NCBI RefSeq assembly: GCF_036785885.1
Contig: NC_092320.1
Location: 15,563,557 to 15,627,556 of the forward strand
DNA: 64,000 bases
Origin: Coffea arabica
Lineage: Eukaryota; Streptophyta; Magnoliopsida; Gentianales; Rubiaceae
Direction of reading: 5' to 3'
Shown here in pieces: positions 1-10,585 of the stretch (its first letter is position 1; each line of letters begins with the position of its first letter). A program made the position numbers and the translations under genes. The notes under the pieces are model-generated. The model worked only from the letters and a program-made list of their open reading frames with translations, was not told the origin of the DNA and ran no database searches.

Positions 1-156
1 GCTGTTGCCATAGCTGGTCTAAACAGCCAAAATCCGGGTGTCATATCCGTTGCAGCCAATGTCTTTGGATCCAATCCGCGCATCAGTAGTGATGTTCTCG
101 CCAAGGCATTCCAAGTCGACAGAAATATTGTGGAGACAATCCAATCAAAGTTCTAA
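1..156 (+). CDS. Germin-like protein, C-terminal part (gene cut by window edge)
   Basis: Frame 1 is open from the first base to the TAA at 154-156 and gives 51 residues. The run includes AGLNSQNPGV, FGSNPRISSDVLAKAFQVD and a final SKF, which is the typical end of plant germin-like proteins (second half of the cupin barrel and the C-terminal helices). Germin-like proteins are secreted, manganese-binding cupins of the cell wall; some have oxalate oxidase or superoxide dismutase activity and many act in defence. The metal-binding histidines lie upstream of the window, so activity cannot be judged. No intron or lesion is visible in this part. Confidence 0.85.
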   Translation, partial: AVAIAGLNSQNPGVISVAANVFGSNPRISSDVLAKAFQVDRNIVETIQSKF

Positions 157-1559
157 ATCAGCAACCTTGCAAAAACTTCATGAAACAAATTGTCATAGTT
201 AATTAATGTATTCCAGTTTGAATTTCTGCATCCTATAATTTATTACTTGTGTGTGCTTCATTGTTTTGTAATAATGAACCCCTGAATTAATGGAGCTTCC
301 ATTCTTTAACAGTCAATTTCTGCCCACGTGTTATTGAGCTCCAAACATATAAACCAACCGTACTAGTCCCATATCTTTGGAGCACATATAACTTTTCGGT
401 CTAAATCTAACTTGGAAATGAATATCAACTCTTTGTAGGCAATGAACTCTATTTGACGATCTTCTAGGCACAGCTATAGATGGTGCCACGGACCCCAAAA
501 AAGAAAAAAAAAATCTCTAAATGCAATTTGTATAGGACTTGGAACAACAAACTTATCACCAACTTTGGGTAATTTAAGGTTCTGAAAACGTTGTAAACCA
601 AGTTTGTGGCCATATGATACTAATCATTTGTTATCATTCTCTCTCTTTTTCTTATAAAGATAGAGAGGCCTACGTCTATCTGAGAGAAAACTCCTATTAC
701 ATTTGAGAAACTCAAGTGATCAACATATACACTGGTTTAACTATCTGTAACTACTACTGCAACTATTGCATCAGACATTCCATGGACAACCCCCATTCAA
801 TCAACAATTGCCAGTTCTCTGGAGTTCGAGAGCTTTACGGCAGGAAACAACCACCATTTGAACTACTCGACTGATAGCTGTAAAAACTTGTCCACTGCTT
901 GTAACAAAATTCGTAGCAGGCCATTAACGTTGATAGGTTAAAGATAGGTTAATTAGCGACTTATATTCAAAGTTTTTTTTCCCTTTTTTCAGCTCTTGTT
1001 TCGTGAACTTGTCTCCATAGAGGTCGAGTGGGCTTTCTCTTGTAACATTGTCACTATCAAGTCTATTACCTTCTTTTTAGATATGAAATTTTTATTTTTA
1101 GTATGTCATAAGCATAAGAAACAAGGGTAGACCTAGATGCTTGAAGCCTCATCAAATATTGGATTTTAGACTATGTACGTGGTAATATCTGAATTCCTCC
1201 TTTTTTTTAATTAAATTTCATAATATTGCTGATAAAGCACTAAATTAAATTCTTTAAGTATGTTATCGTGGACACTTGATGCATGCGGTATGCATTTGGT
1301 GTCATGTTGTTCTTGTTCATAAGACTACGCACTACCCATGACACACTAGAGTTGTAATGCCTCATTATTATTATTATTATTAATTTTTTTGGGTATGGCT
1401 TAAGTTTTGAGAAATTTAAAGCTACATTAATTGAATACGTTTTATTTTTTATTTTGAATGTTACTGTTAATTATATAGTTTTTTCATGTGAATCATAATT
1501 AACTTCTTAGTTTAAGTACTTAATTTTTTATATGAATCGTAATTAATTTCTTAGTTTTA
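157..1559. other. Intergenic, no gene seen
   Basis: AT-rich sequence downstream of the germin-like gene, presumably holding its 3' UTR at the start. It contains a short ATT microsatellite near 1366-1382. No coding sequence or complete mobile element was recognised. Confidence 0.6.
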
Positions 1560-1568
1560 TAAATTAAA

Positions 1569-1925
1569 GGGTTTAATTGTAATTTGCACCCTTGACTACT
1601 CAAGCATCCGACTTTGCACCTCAAAATTTTTAATTCTAGCAACTAACTACATTTAACTTTTGATTTTCAGCAATGCACTACAATAATCCAAAACAGAATT
1701 CTTCCGACCACTAATTAGTAAAAAGATCATTACAACCCTTCCTCTTCTTTTAAATTAAAATGCCATTTTTATCAGGATAGGGCCCAAATCTCACATAATT
1801 AAGGCACAGAAAAATAATCTACCGAACAAGAACCGAAGTAGAAGGTAGGTAATTGGGGAAATTAAAAGTTTAGGGAGCAAAGTTCAATTTGCAGATAGTT
1901 GAGGGGTACAAAGTGCATTTAATCC
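1569..1925. mobile_element. Short non-autonomous Mutator-like element (MITE)
   Basis: A 357-bp element with imperfect terminal inverted repeats: it starts gggtttaattgtaatttgca and ends in a related inverted sequence at gcatttaatcc. It is flanked by a perfect 9-bp duplication, taaattaaa, at 1560-1568 and 1926-1934. A 9-bp target duplication is the hallmark of the Mutator superfamily. No coding capacity. Confidence 0.8.
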
Positions 1926-2342
1926 TAAATTAAAATAAAAATCTTCTTAGTATTATTTTCTGTACAATTAATGGTCAATTTTAGTTCGGAAAGTAATGGT
2001 CAATTTTTAATTCAAGAGTGCGAGAAGTATTTTTTTTTTTTTTTTTTTTTTGCACAAGCACAAGCATAGGTAAAAGACAGGGTTAACAATACACTTTTAC
2101 CTATAAAGATCCTTCTGTACTTGTGACGTTTTGAGAAAACTTGGCTGATCGCAATGCTATATATAATAAATTTGATGACCGAACTGGCTTAACTTTTTGT
2201 GATTGTTTTTTTCGTTTTAATTCAAAAAATTGCAAAATAATTCATCATTTTAGTCTAAATTTTGATTACCTTATCCTTTTCTCTTTTAGTTATATCCCGC
2301 TTAAAAGAGCCGATATCATTTTGCATATATAACATGTGGACG

Positions 2343-3088
2343 ATTGCCATGATGTTCTTATGGTTCATTATCAATTGAAAGAAATTATTACTTTTCCCTA
2401 CAGCCGTCAAACAAACCCATTTAATTAAGTTTACCAATATCCGCCCATGAATAGATGGATATGAGTATGTTAAATTTTTACATATGGGTATAAATGAGTT
2501 ACCTAATAATACCCATCAAACCCAATTAACTCATTTAGAATTGTCTTCCCCCAAACCTTTTCTCTTCCCCCACCCATTAACTTGCTCATTTTTTACCATT
2601 ACCAATTTATGACAAGTTTTAGCCACTTTTCTTATTTTTCCAAAATGAAATTTTAAATTTACACACGAAAAAATGCTAGAGGTTCAAAATTTTTGAATTA
2701 AGTTTTTATGTTAACTTTTATAGTACTTAGTTCAAAATTTTATATTCTTATTGTTTAATTATTAAATAGTATGTAATTTTGTGACATAGAGTATATATGG
2801 GAAAAAATTTGGTAATTAGGTTTGTTGGGCATTATAAATAAATATTTAAAACTAATGATGGGTGTAAAGGATGGTATAAATTGATAACTTAATTTGCAAA
2901 AATGAATTTATAAAAAGTTAAAATAAATGGGTTATAAATGGGTAATTGGGTTACCCAATTCATTTTTTGAGTTACCCATTTATACCCATCTAATTAAATA
3001 GGTATAAATAGGTTGACTCACTTATACCCATTACCCATTTTACCCAATCCAAACCCGCCCAAATCACCCATTTTGACATCATGGCAAT
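2343..3088. repeat. Repeat region bounded by 13-bp inverted repeats
   Basis: The 13-mer attgccatgatgt at 2343-2355 recurs inverted at 3076-3088. The interior holds many direct and inverted versions of acccattta/taaatgggt, especially at 2420-2530 and 2920-3060. This looks like a non-autonomous DNA transposon, but I found no target-site duplication, so the family and exact ends are uncertain. A poly(T) tract lies just upstream at about 2031-2051. Confidence 0.4.
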
Positions 3089-4404
3089 TGAAAAGTTTTC
3101 CCCATTCCGAACTTCTAAATCGCTTCTAACTACCAACGGTTTATGTTGTTGTTTAGTGGATTACAGACTTTGGGTAAATTCTTGCCTTCTCCTTGCTGAA
3201 AAGTTAAAATGTGCAGATAGTTATTCCTTGAAATTTAACAGGGCCACCATGGGTCCAAGATTTCGTAGAATTTTGCACCAATTAAATTAAAAAATAAAAG
3301 TATTAACGAAGAAAAATTAGTGCATAATTCAAGCGTAAGAAATGAAGAACAAGACAAAACAAAGGGAAAAAAGAAAAGACAAATCAGAGGAGAAGGGAAA
3401 CAAGACAAATATAGCTTTTGGTCTCGAGTCAAAACTTCTTCTTTTATTGTACGCAAAAATTTCTTGATCTTATTAACTCAAATTGATATCAATAAATCCC
3501 ATTACAAGGTATTGCTATTCTGTAGAACTCAAATCTTTTGGCAACTGTTGTAGAGCAACTTGGTATCAGTACTTGTTATGGCAACTGGAGTATATGAAGG
3601 TACTAAATATACATCATCCTCTGGTGTATTCTACTCAACTATTTCCCGTAAAGTGCAAACGCACAAATGATACCAAACACTCTAGAAGGACCGCTTGCTA
3701 CAGCTGGGCTCAAATTGCTGGACTCTGGTGATCTGCAACTTCATAGTAATGATGGATAATTTAATGAGGATATACAATTGATCTTATGAATAAGTTTATC
3801 TTGTTTCATATAAGTGATGGAATGTCGGTAGCTGCAACAAGTATGTTGCTTTTCTTTAAAAAGGATAAAAATGAATAAAGGGGGCCAAAAAAAAAAAAAA
3901 AGAACAGTTGGTGTTATGGTTGATAGCCTCCAGTTTCAATTGCAATACTGCACTTAGATTTTATCTTGTCCTACCATTTTACTGGTTTTTTCCTTGTTCA
4001 ACTATTTCTTTTTTCCTTTCTTCAAAGTTTGCTGCGTTTCTGTTATAGGTCATCATCGGGAAATAAATGATGAATTCGTCATTTTGTTTTTCTCAATACG
4101 GATAGTAGCTTGTTGCAGCATCAGAGGGATATATGCATGTAGTTGAGGCAAAACGACCGCAAGGAGGTCAATTTAGTTTACTAACAAAAGAAAAGGAGGA
4201 AAAGAAAAGGAGGAAAAGGACCAATATCTAAATTCGGGACAAGACAAATTATTACTTCAATCTTCTGCTTATATTCGTACATGTATCTATTCCTATTCAA
4301 ACCCAAATTCTAAGAAGTAAAAACTCTAAACACATCTTATTACAGGGTGCAATGCAAAGATAGACTAGATGTTTGATGTCACTGAAATTTGATATCCCTG
4401 ATCC
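3089..4404. other. Intergenic with possible retroposed transcript remnant
   Basis: No intact gene. A stretch ending near 3906 carries an AATAAA signal just upstream of an A-rich tract of about 15 bases, as a processed transcript would. A sequence like an initiator-Met primer site (ttggtatcag) lies near 3560. I could not recognise a parent gene. Confidence 0.3.
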
Positions 4405-5292
4405 TCACTTGCAGTCTGGAAGAGGAGCACCACACAGGCATCTGTTGTGGAAATAAGTATAACTGTCAAAGCTCTGCAGCTTCCCACCCTGCGGAATCTG
4501 ACCACAAAGGCTGTTATAACTCACATTGAAAAACTGCAAGGTCAGTTCTGTCAATCCATTTGGGAGACTACCAAAGATCTTGTTATGGTTCAAGTCCAAA
4601 TTCGTCAAGCTGTCTGGAAATTCCACCTTGGAGAGATCAAACTCAAACAAATTCCTCGACAAATCAACAAAATGTACTTACTTGTTCTTGCCAAACAATA
4701 ATGATGCGTCACCTTGAAGGTTGTTGCGTGAAAAGTCAATCTCTAGCGTGAAATTCACGTTGCCTATAGACTTTGGAAGAGGGCCGCTTAGCATGTTGTG
4801 AGACAGATACAGATCAGGAGCAGTTCCAACAAAATTTCCAAAGGAATCAGGGATACTTCCGGTGAGCTTATTGCGATCCAGTCGAAGGCCTCCGAGGTTC
4901 GGGAGCTCAAAAAGCGAAGGAGGGATGGAACCAGCCAAGTTGTTGAATGACAAGTCCAAGAAAGTGAGGTTCTTGAGCTGGCCTAGGAATGAAGGAACAG
5001 GCCCGGAGAGATTAGTGTTGCTAAGTATCAACCGTTTGAGGTGGACAAGCTTGGAAATGGCTGACGGGATTTGGCCTGTAACATTACTAAGTTTATGAAA
5101 TATCAATATTTGGAGATCTGTGAGGTCTCCGATTGCAGGTGGGATATGGCCAGAAAGGTTGCCTGCCAAGACGGAAAGAGTAATCACACGCCCAGAATTA
5201 GGGTCGCATTCCAAACCATACCATTCACAGCAGTCTACATCTGGAGCCCATGAGACGAAGTGGTAGCGATCAATAAATGCTGCTTTGATCTG
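4405..5292 (-). pseudogene. PGIP pseudogene (main body)
   Basis: The - strand encodes most of a polygalacturonase-inhibiting protein: the QIKAAF segment, the cysteine pair DCCEWYGLEC, the LRR series (for example LTFLDLSFNNLAGSIPPSL) and the C-terminal cap ending CLCGAPLPDCK. It is broken in two ways. The codon after FGKNK is TAA (4678-4680), with the frame unchanged on both sides, so this is a nonsense change and not a frameshift. The signal peptide and first about 20 codons are missing upstream of 5292; a matching piece sits inverted just beyond (see 5353-5421). It is close in sequence to the intact gene at 9581-10585. Confidence 0.9.
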
Positions 5293-5352
5293 TGAAGAAA
5301 CGCAGAGCTTCCCGTGGAGGCCAATTGTGTATTTTGTCCACCCCAGCATCGG

Positions 5353-5421
5353 GTGCTTGGTCCTTGTGCCAAGTGCAACTCAAATGACAGGAAAGCCTTG
5401 CTGCAGATTGAAGAAGCGCAG
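5353..5421 (+). pseudogene. Inverted N-terminal fragment of the PGIP pseudogene
   Basis: On the + strand, opposite to the neighbouring pseudogene body, the frame gives CAKCNSNDRKALLQIEEA, which is the start of a mature PGIP (compare AKCNAHDKQVLLEIKAAF in the intact gene). It ends at the point (QI) where the - strand body begins, so the two pieces together span the N-terminal half with one inversion junction. No signal peptide is visible in front of it. Confidence 0.8.
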
Positions 5422-6315
5422 ATTTTATTCACCTAATCTTGTGAAGTACTATATAATTTCAATTGTGGAGTTAAATCATAAGTGACATTAGTGGACTCTC
5501 CAATGATTGGAGGCAACTTGCTTATTATCCATTCTTTAGTTCGGATTTTAAACATAAAAGAGTAGGGCGGAAATTTAGATGGACTCCATCTCCAACCTTA
5601 TAGATCAGGTGACATATAGAGTATAATTAGTTTTCTTAAATTACCATGAGTTTTTTTATATCATTATGCATCACCGTAATGATGTGAGTCCTTTGATGAG
5701 CCCGATGTTTTTAATTTGTCCGCGAAGAGTGTAAATTCTCCATGCTAAAGTATGAACAATTTATGGGTGGGCAATAATATTACAAACTTATGGCATATTT
5801 ACCAATTTTCTTTTTGCCCGTCATTCTGTGTCCTTATTCCTTGGACCATATCTATAATCTATTTATATCTATCTATAATTTATAATCTATCTATATCTAT
5901 AATAACTATATTAAAAGTGTGATGAGTCTTGGCATTATAAGAACGATTAATTTTTTATACACTGACAGTATATACACTTTTATCATTAGATGCATGACAC
6001 ATAAGTTGAATTTGAAATTCAAATTTTGCATATGTGTCGTATATCCAACCGTGATAGTATATATACCATCAGTGTTGAAAGTACATTTTGATCTTAGTTT
6101 TACATTTCCATATTGCCCTTCAATAAGTTAAATGTATGTTACTTTTAATTATTATGTTCTTAATAGCATAACTCTCAAACCCTCGAACCACCTCTTGTAG
6201 TTGTTCTTAAGTTATGTTCAATTCCAAGTTGGAAAATTTAACCCCATCATTAACTAATGATACTCAAAAGAATGTAAACAAATTTGTTTCAAAGAACATA
6301 AATGTATTAAATTTA
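5422..6315. other. Intergenic, AT-rich
   Basis: No gene seen. Holds a degenerate ctatctata repeat tract around 5850-5910. Confidence 0.5.
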
Positions 6316-6942
6316 GGGTTAATCACATTTAATCCCCTTAAAGTATGCCCCATTTCTTAGTTTACCCCCTAACCTTTAATTTTGCTCACTTAACCCCCTA
6401 TAGGACAAAATTGCCCTTGCATTATTTTGACTTTTTATTTACCTTGTTTTCCTTTCTTTTATTTCTTTTTCTCTTTCTTCTTTATTTAATTCTTTCTCTT
6501 TCCTACAAAAATCTTCACCTTAATGATTGAAATTAAAAAAGAGGAATTGCAGAGATCTATCTTCTCCTTAAATGATTTAAAAAATATTCAAATCACTTTC
6601 CTAAAATATAATTTTTTAAGCCTTTCAATTCTTTTAATTTTGGATTTTTCTCTTTCCTTTCTAGTTTCTCATTTTATTCCCAAGAAAATATCTTAAGATG
6701 AAATTGTGACCTGATTAATAATCATCAATTGAAATTTGTGACATGTGGCATCATACAAAAAATCAAAATTAGTTTTTGATGCCTTTTAAACCTTCACCCA
6801 GAAATATTCAATTACAAACTCAAAACAAAAATTTTCGTTGAAATGAAATTTTCTATTAGGAAGGATGAAAGAGAGAAGAAAGAGAAAAAGAAATAAAAGA
6901 AAGGAAAACAATTTCATCTTATGATATTTTCTTGAGGATAAC
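6316..6942. mobile_element. Partial Mutator-like element, related to 57782-58761
   Basis: Starts gggttaatcacatttaatcc and matches the element at 57782-58761 closely over its left half, including the agaaagagaaaaagaaataaaa tract. Similarity ends near 6942 (cttgagga), and the right terminal repeat is missing. No second 9-bp target copy was found, so it is a truncated copy. Confidence 0.65.
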
Positions 6943-7992
6943 CTTCACAAAAGACTATGATAACCTTCACAAACTTTACAAATTTTAAATGAAAATGAGT
7001 TTAAAGGAGAAAAATATATTTTTTTAGTAATACTTCTTTAAACTAAAACTGTAATGTCATCTAATCATCATACTTTATTCTCAATTTTTTTGGCTAGAAT
7101 TATTAATCAATTTACAAAAACTCAATCAATCAATTAGGAAGACATTTGTTAAAATACAAGTATCTTCAAAAATTACTTAACGAATCAAGAAGTCCAAAGT
7201 ACCAAAAAGGAATGCTTTCAAAATATGACTTAAATTTTCCTACAAAAAACTAGTTTCAAAATGATATTGGATAGTTGACTTTTTCGTATATAATTTGTTT
7301 TACATGTGAAAGAGGGATAATATTGGATATTCATTGATTTTTTTCCTTACATCATCAATTGTTACCAAGACTTACTTTTTGGGGAGGTTCGTAATTTTTT
7401 AAATCCCAGGAGAGGTGGATGCAATTGTCAGCAACCTTTCTGAAATTATCCCTATTAACTATCATAACATGATGTCACGCATGACATGTTAAGCATTTCA
7501 TTTTTTTTTTCCAGTAAATAAGTGATCATTAGCTAGGATTGGTTTTGATTTTTGCATCTTGACAGGCTTTACTTAATCAAGATCCAAAGCAGCAAAGTTC
7601 CGTAATGATTATTAGAAGATAAAGTATGCCAAAGAAAGCTAAAATCCATTTTTGACTGGCCCGTCCAATTCACAGCAGTAAGTCATAGCCGCGTGGCAGC
7701 TACCCTTTTTGTTCTGCATTGCCAGCTTGGTATGATGGATCCTATGCTTGTGTATCTTTAACATCTGATAGTGATTGCATCGGTTTTGGGATCAACGAAT
7801 TATTGCAGCAGAACACTGATTTAGAGTTAAAGAATAAGCCTTGACGGTTTTGGGTCAATCTACCCAGATAGCACATGTTTCGCTAAAAAAATTCAAGAAA
7901 AAGTAAAATAGAAAAACTGTTTTGATTGAATGACGAGCAGAGAGATTTACTTCTATATTCATTCTGCATTCCATGAGGAGTATAATATTGTA
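6943..7992. other. Intergenic, no gene seen
   Basis: AT-rich sequence without recognisable coding or element ends. Confidence 0.5.
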
Positions 7993-8003
7993 TGTGCACA
8001 TTC

Positions 8004-8236
8004 TTTTTTTTTTAAAAATAGTTTATTTTGCACCTGCTCTTACTTCTACTCTAACCTATTTTAGGGAAATTTAACTAGGCCTATGGAGAGGCCGATGAAA
8101 ATTGAACCACTATCAAATTAAATGAATGCATTAGACGCTGTATGAATTTTTTTGAAGAGCCATATACCGTGGCATCCCATTCCACCAAGCCTTAATGGCT
8201 TAATAGTGCCACCAATCCAAAGACTGGTTGTTTGTC
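8004..8236 (-). mobile_element. Retroposon-like unit with A tail
   Basis: Read on the - strand this 233-bp unit ends in a run of 10 A, followed by GAATGTGCACA (7993-8003). The same 11-mer sits at its other end (8237-8247). A tail plus short direct flanks fits L1-type retroposition of a small transcript. No pol III boxes are convincing. Confidence 0.4.
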
Positions 8237-8247
8237 TGTGCACATTC

Positions 8248-8626
8248 TTTTTCCAAAGCTGAGAGAAACTCAGACTTTTGCGTAAATAAACCATGAATTC
8301 CTGAACAATCTTCAAAAGCCGGCAACTTTTAAAGGCGTTCAGGGGACTTATATACACTAAACCCAACCCCCCCATTTCCGATGTGGGATAGAAAACCCCA
8401 CAGGGTGCTCCGCTGTTAAGAAGTAAAGACCCCCCAAACCCCCTGAGAATGAGTTTTCTGTCTTTTTCCAAAGTTGAGAGAAACTCAGACTTTTGCGTAA
8501 ATAAACCATGAATCCCTGAACAACCTTCAAAAGCCGGCAATTTTTGAAGGCATCTAGGAGACTTATATACACTAAACCCAACCCCCCACCCCATTTCCGA
8601 TGTGGGATAGAAAATCCTACAGGGTA
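8248..8626 (-). mobile_element. Direct-repeat element with snRNA-type promoter motifs (SINE- or TRIM-like)
   Basis: Two direct copies of about 163 bp (8248-8407 and 8461-8625) separated by about 53 bp. The whole is flanked by the 11-bp repeat tgtgcacattc (8237-8247 and 8627-8637). On the - strand each copy has ATCCCACATCG, an exact match to the upstream sequence element of plant snRNA genes, followed by TATATAAG. The spacing is 24 bp in the copy at 8248-8407 and 28 bp in the other. Each copy ends near TTTGGAAAAAGA. It could be a tiny LTR (TRIM) element or a retroposed dimer. Open frames here are chance. Confidence 0.5.
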
Positions 8627-8637
8627 TGTGCACATTC

Positions 8638-9522
8638 ATTCATCGAAGAACTGTATCATCGCAGCCAGTGTCAGGGAAAAGCAGTTCAGTCAAACTCGGA
8701 AACATTAACTAGCCTTCAAAAGTTATCCTACGATCTGTTATCCATGTCTGCTTGACCTTTCCTCATATGTAAACCATCTCGATTTTAGACAAGGAGACAT
8801 ATTGTTTAACTGAATCAGACCCAAGTTAAAGCATATTTCTTATCTACGTCAGGATGTGAGTGAAAAAGATGTTCAATATATATTATACTTATGATAGGGG
8901 CGCGCTTAACATTCGCTGAATTGAATGATGAAGCCGTAAATTCGCAAAACAGTAGTAATTGCATAATGGAGATTGCAGAATAGGATAAGTGGGACACTCT
9001 CTTCAGAAATCTTATTCTAGATGAACTACTTGATAAGTCCAGTAGTTAGTATTTGACCAGTTTGATATTGTCAATTGTACAAACAAGAACCCCATAATCG
9101 TATTCTTTTCGTGGATCAAAAATCAATTACCTGACATGAGATAAAATTTTCATTGGCCAGGTAGTTGGTCTAGATTCAGATTGAAAGATGAACCGGTTTA
9201 CTTGATACTCGAATCGAATTCGATTTGATAAGAATTCATTCGAATCTTATTCGTTAACTAGTCAAGCTCAATTTGAGTAGTGTTTTATATTCGATAACTG
9301 ATCTCAAATTCAATAATTAAAAAAAACTCATTCAACTTTGATTCGGCAAATAAACAAATCAAATTTGATCAAATTTTCAAATTCGTTAAAATAATCAAAT
9401 AAGTTTGAATACTAGAATGTTCGATTTGATTAGACTTGTTTACATCCCAGACTAGGTTTGAGATAAAAAGCTTATCCACTTGCTGACATTGTCGTGTGGC
9501 AACTGGCAAAGACACTAGACTC
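8638..9522. other. Intergenic, upstream of the first intact PGIP
   Basis: No gene. A stretch around 9180-9450 is rich in gaattcga/tcgaattc and ends cttgtttacatccc, like one end of a DNA transposon, but I could not find its partner. Confidence 0.45.
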
Positions 9523-9530
9523 TATATATA
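9523..9530 (+). promoter_or_regulatory. TATA box of PGIP gene at 9581
   Basis: TATATATA lies about 50 bp before the ATG at 9581, leaving a 5' leader of roughly 20-30 bases. Position fits a pol II core promoter. Confidence 0.6.
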
Positions 9531-9580
9531 TCAGAATTGGTTATTGTTAGGCAGCGCAAGACTGGCCAAACCAATCAATA

Positions 9581-10585
9581 ATGAAGTCCTCAGTTGGATT
9601 CATTCTCTTCCTGTCTTTCCATCTATTCCTATCTCTACCATATCCCTCTCTTTCTGCCCATGCCAAGTGCAACGCACATGACAAGCAGGTCCTACTAGAG
9701 ATCAAAGCAGCATTTAACAATCCCTACCACTTGGCCTCCTGGAATCCAGATGTAGACTGCTGCGAATGGTACGCTTTGGATTGCGATCGCAACACTGGGC
9801 GCGTGATTGCTCTTACCATCTTCGCAGGCAACATCTCTGGCGAAATCCCGCCTGCAGTTGGAGACCTTCCATATCTCCAGAACTTAATGTTTCATAAACT
9901 TACAAATCTCACAGGCCAAATCCCATCTGCCATTTCCAAGCTTGTTCATCTCAGAGAGCTAACTCTTAGCTGGACTAATCTCTCGGGGCCGGTTCCTTCA
10001 GTCCTTAGCCAGCTCAAGAACCTCATTATCCTGGACTTATCATTCAACGACTTAACTGGTTCCATCCCTCCTTCGCTTTCTGAGCTCCCTAACCTCCTAG
10101 GCCTCCACCTGGATCGCAACAAACTCACCGGAAGTATCCCAGATTCCTTTGGAAGGTTCGCTGGAAATACTCCTGATCTGTTTCTGTCTCACAACATGCT
10201 AAGTGGCCCCGTTCCAAAGTCTTTAGGCAACGTGAATTTCTCTATTCAGATTGACTTTTCACGCAACAAGCTTGAAGGTGATCCATCATTCTTCTTTGGC
10301 AAGAACAAGACAATACAATTTGTTGACTTGTCAAGGAATTTGTTTGAGTTCGATCTTTCCAAGGTGGAATTTCCAAACAGCTTGACGTATCTGGACTTGA
10401 ACCATAACAAGGTCTTCGGCAGTCTACCAGTTGGATTGACTGAATTGAACTTGCAGTTCTTCAATGTGAGTTACAACAGGCTTTGTGGACAGATCCCGCA
10501 AGGTGGGAAGCTGCAAAGCTTCGACAGCTATAATTATTTCCACAACAGATGCCTGTGTGGTGCTCCTCTTCCTGCCTGCAAGTGA
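9581..10585 (+). CDS. Polygalacturonase-inhibiting protein (PGIP), full length
   Basis: An intronless 334-residue protein, the usual PGIP length. Residues 1 to about 25 form a signal peptide (FILFLSFHLFLSLP). The N-terminal cap has AKCNAHDK and DCCEWYALDC. About ten extracellular-type LRRs (xxLxxLxLSxNxLxGxIP) follow from about residue 70 to 300. The C-terminal cap has RLCGQIPQGG and ends CLCGAPLPACK. Several N-glycosylation sites are visible (NIS, NLT, NLS, NFS, NKT, NVS). PGIPs act in the cell wall, where they bind fungal and insect endo-polygalacturonases and slow pectin breakdown. The start follows a TATA box by about 50 bp and opens directly into the signal peptide. Neighbours are further PGIP copies on both sides, so this is a tandem family. 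No lesion seen. Confidence 0.95.
   Translation: MKSSVGFILFLSFHLFLSLPYPSLSAHAKCNAHDKQVLLEIKAAFNNPYHLASWNPDVDCCEWYALDCDRNTGRVIALTIFAGNISGEIPPAVGDLPYLQNLMFHKLTNLTGQIPSAISKLVHLRELTLSWTNLSGPVPSVLSQLKNLIILDLSFNDLTGSIPPSLSELPNLLGLHLDRNKLTGSIPDSFGRFAGNTPDLFLSHNMLSGPVPKSLGNVNFSIQIDFSRNKLEGDPSFFFGKNKTIQFVDLSRNLFEFDLSKVEFPNSLTYLDLNHNKVFGSLPVGLTELNLQFFNVSYNRLCGQIPQGGKLQSFDSYNYFHNRCLCGAPLPACK

Noticed and set aside
2141-2332. Short + strand frame and several others under 90 residues in AT-rich DNA
   Set aside because: No family pattern, no splice context and composition like the surroundings.
5678-5742. Hammerhead-ribozyme-like words (tttgatgagcccgatg ... gcgaagag)
   Set aside because: The core should read CTGATGA and GAAA with a paired stem II between; here the first and last core bases differ and no stem II forms. 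A second near match at 13097 also lacks pairing.
8118-8639. 173-residue open frame on the - strand
   Set aside because: It arises from the two direct repeat units in frame and overlaps promoter-like motifs; no protein family pattern.
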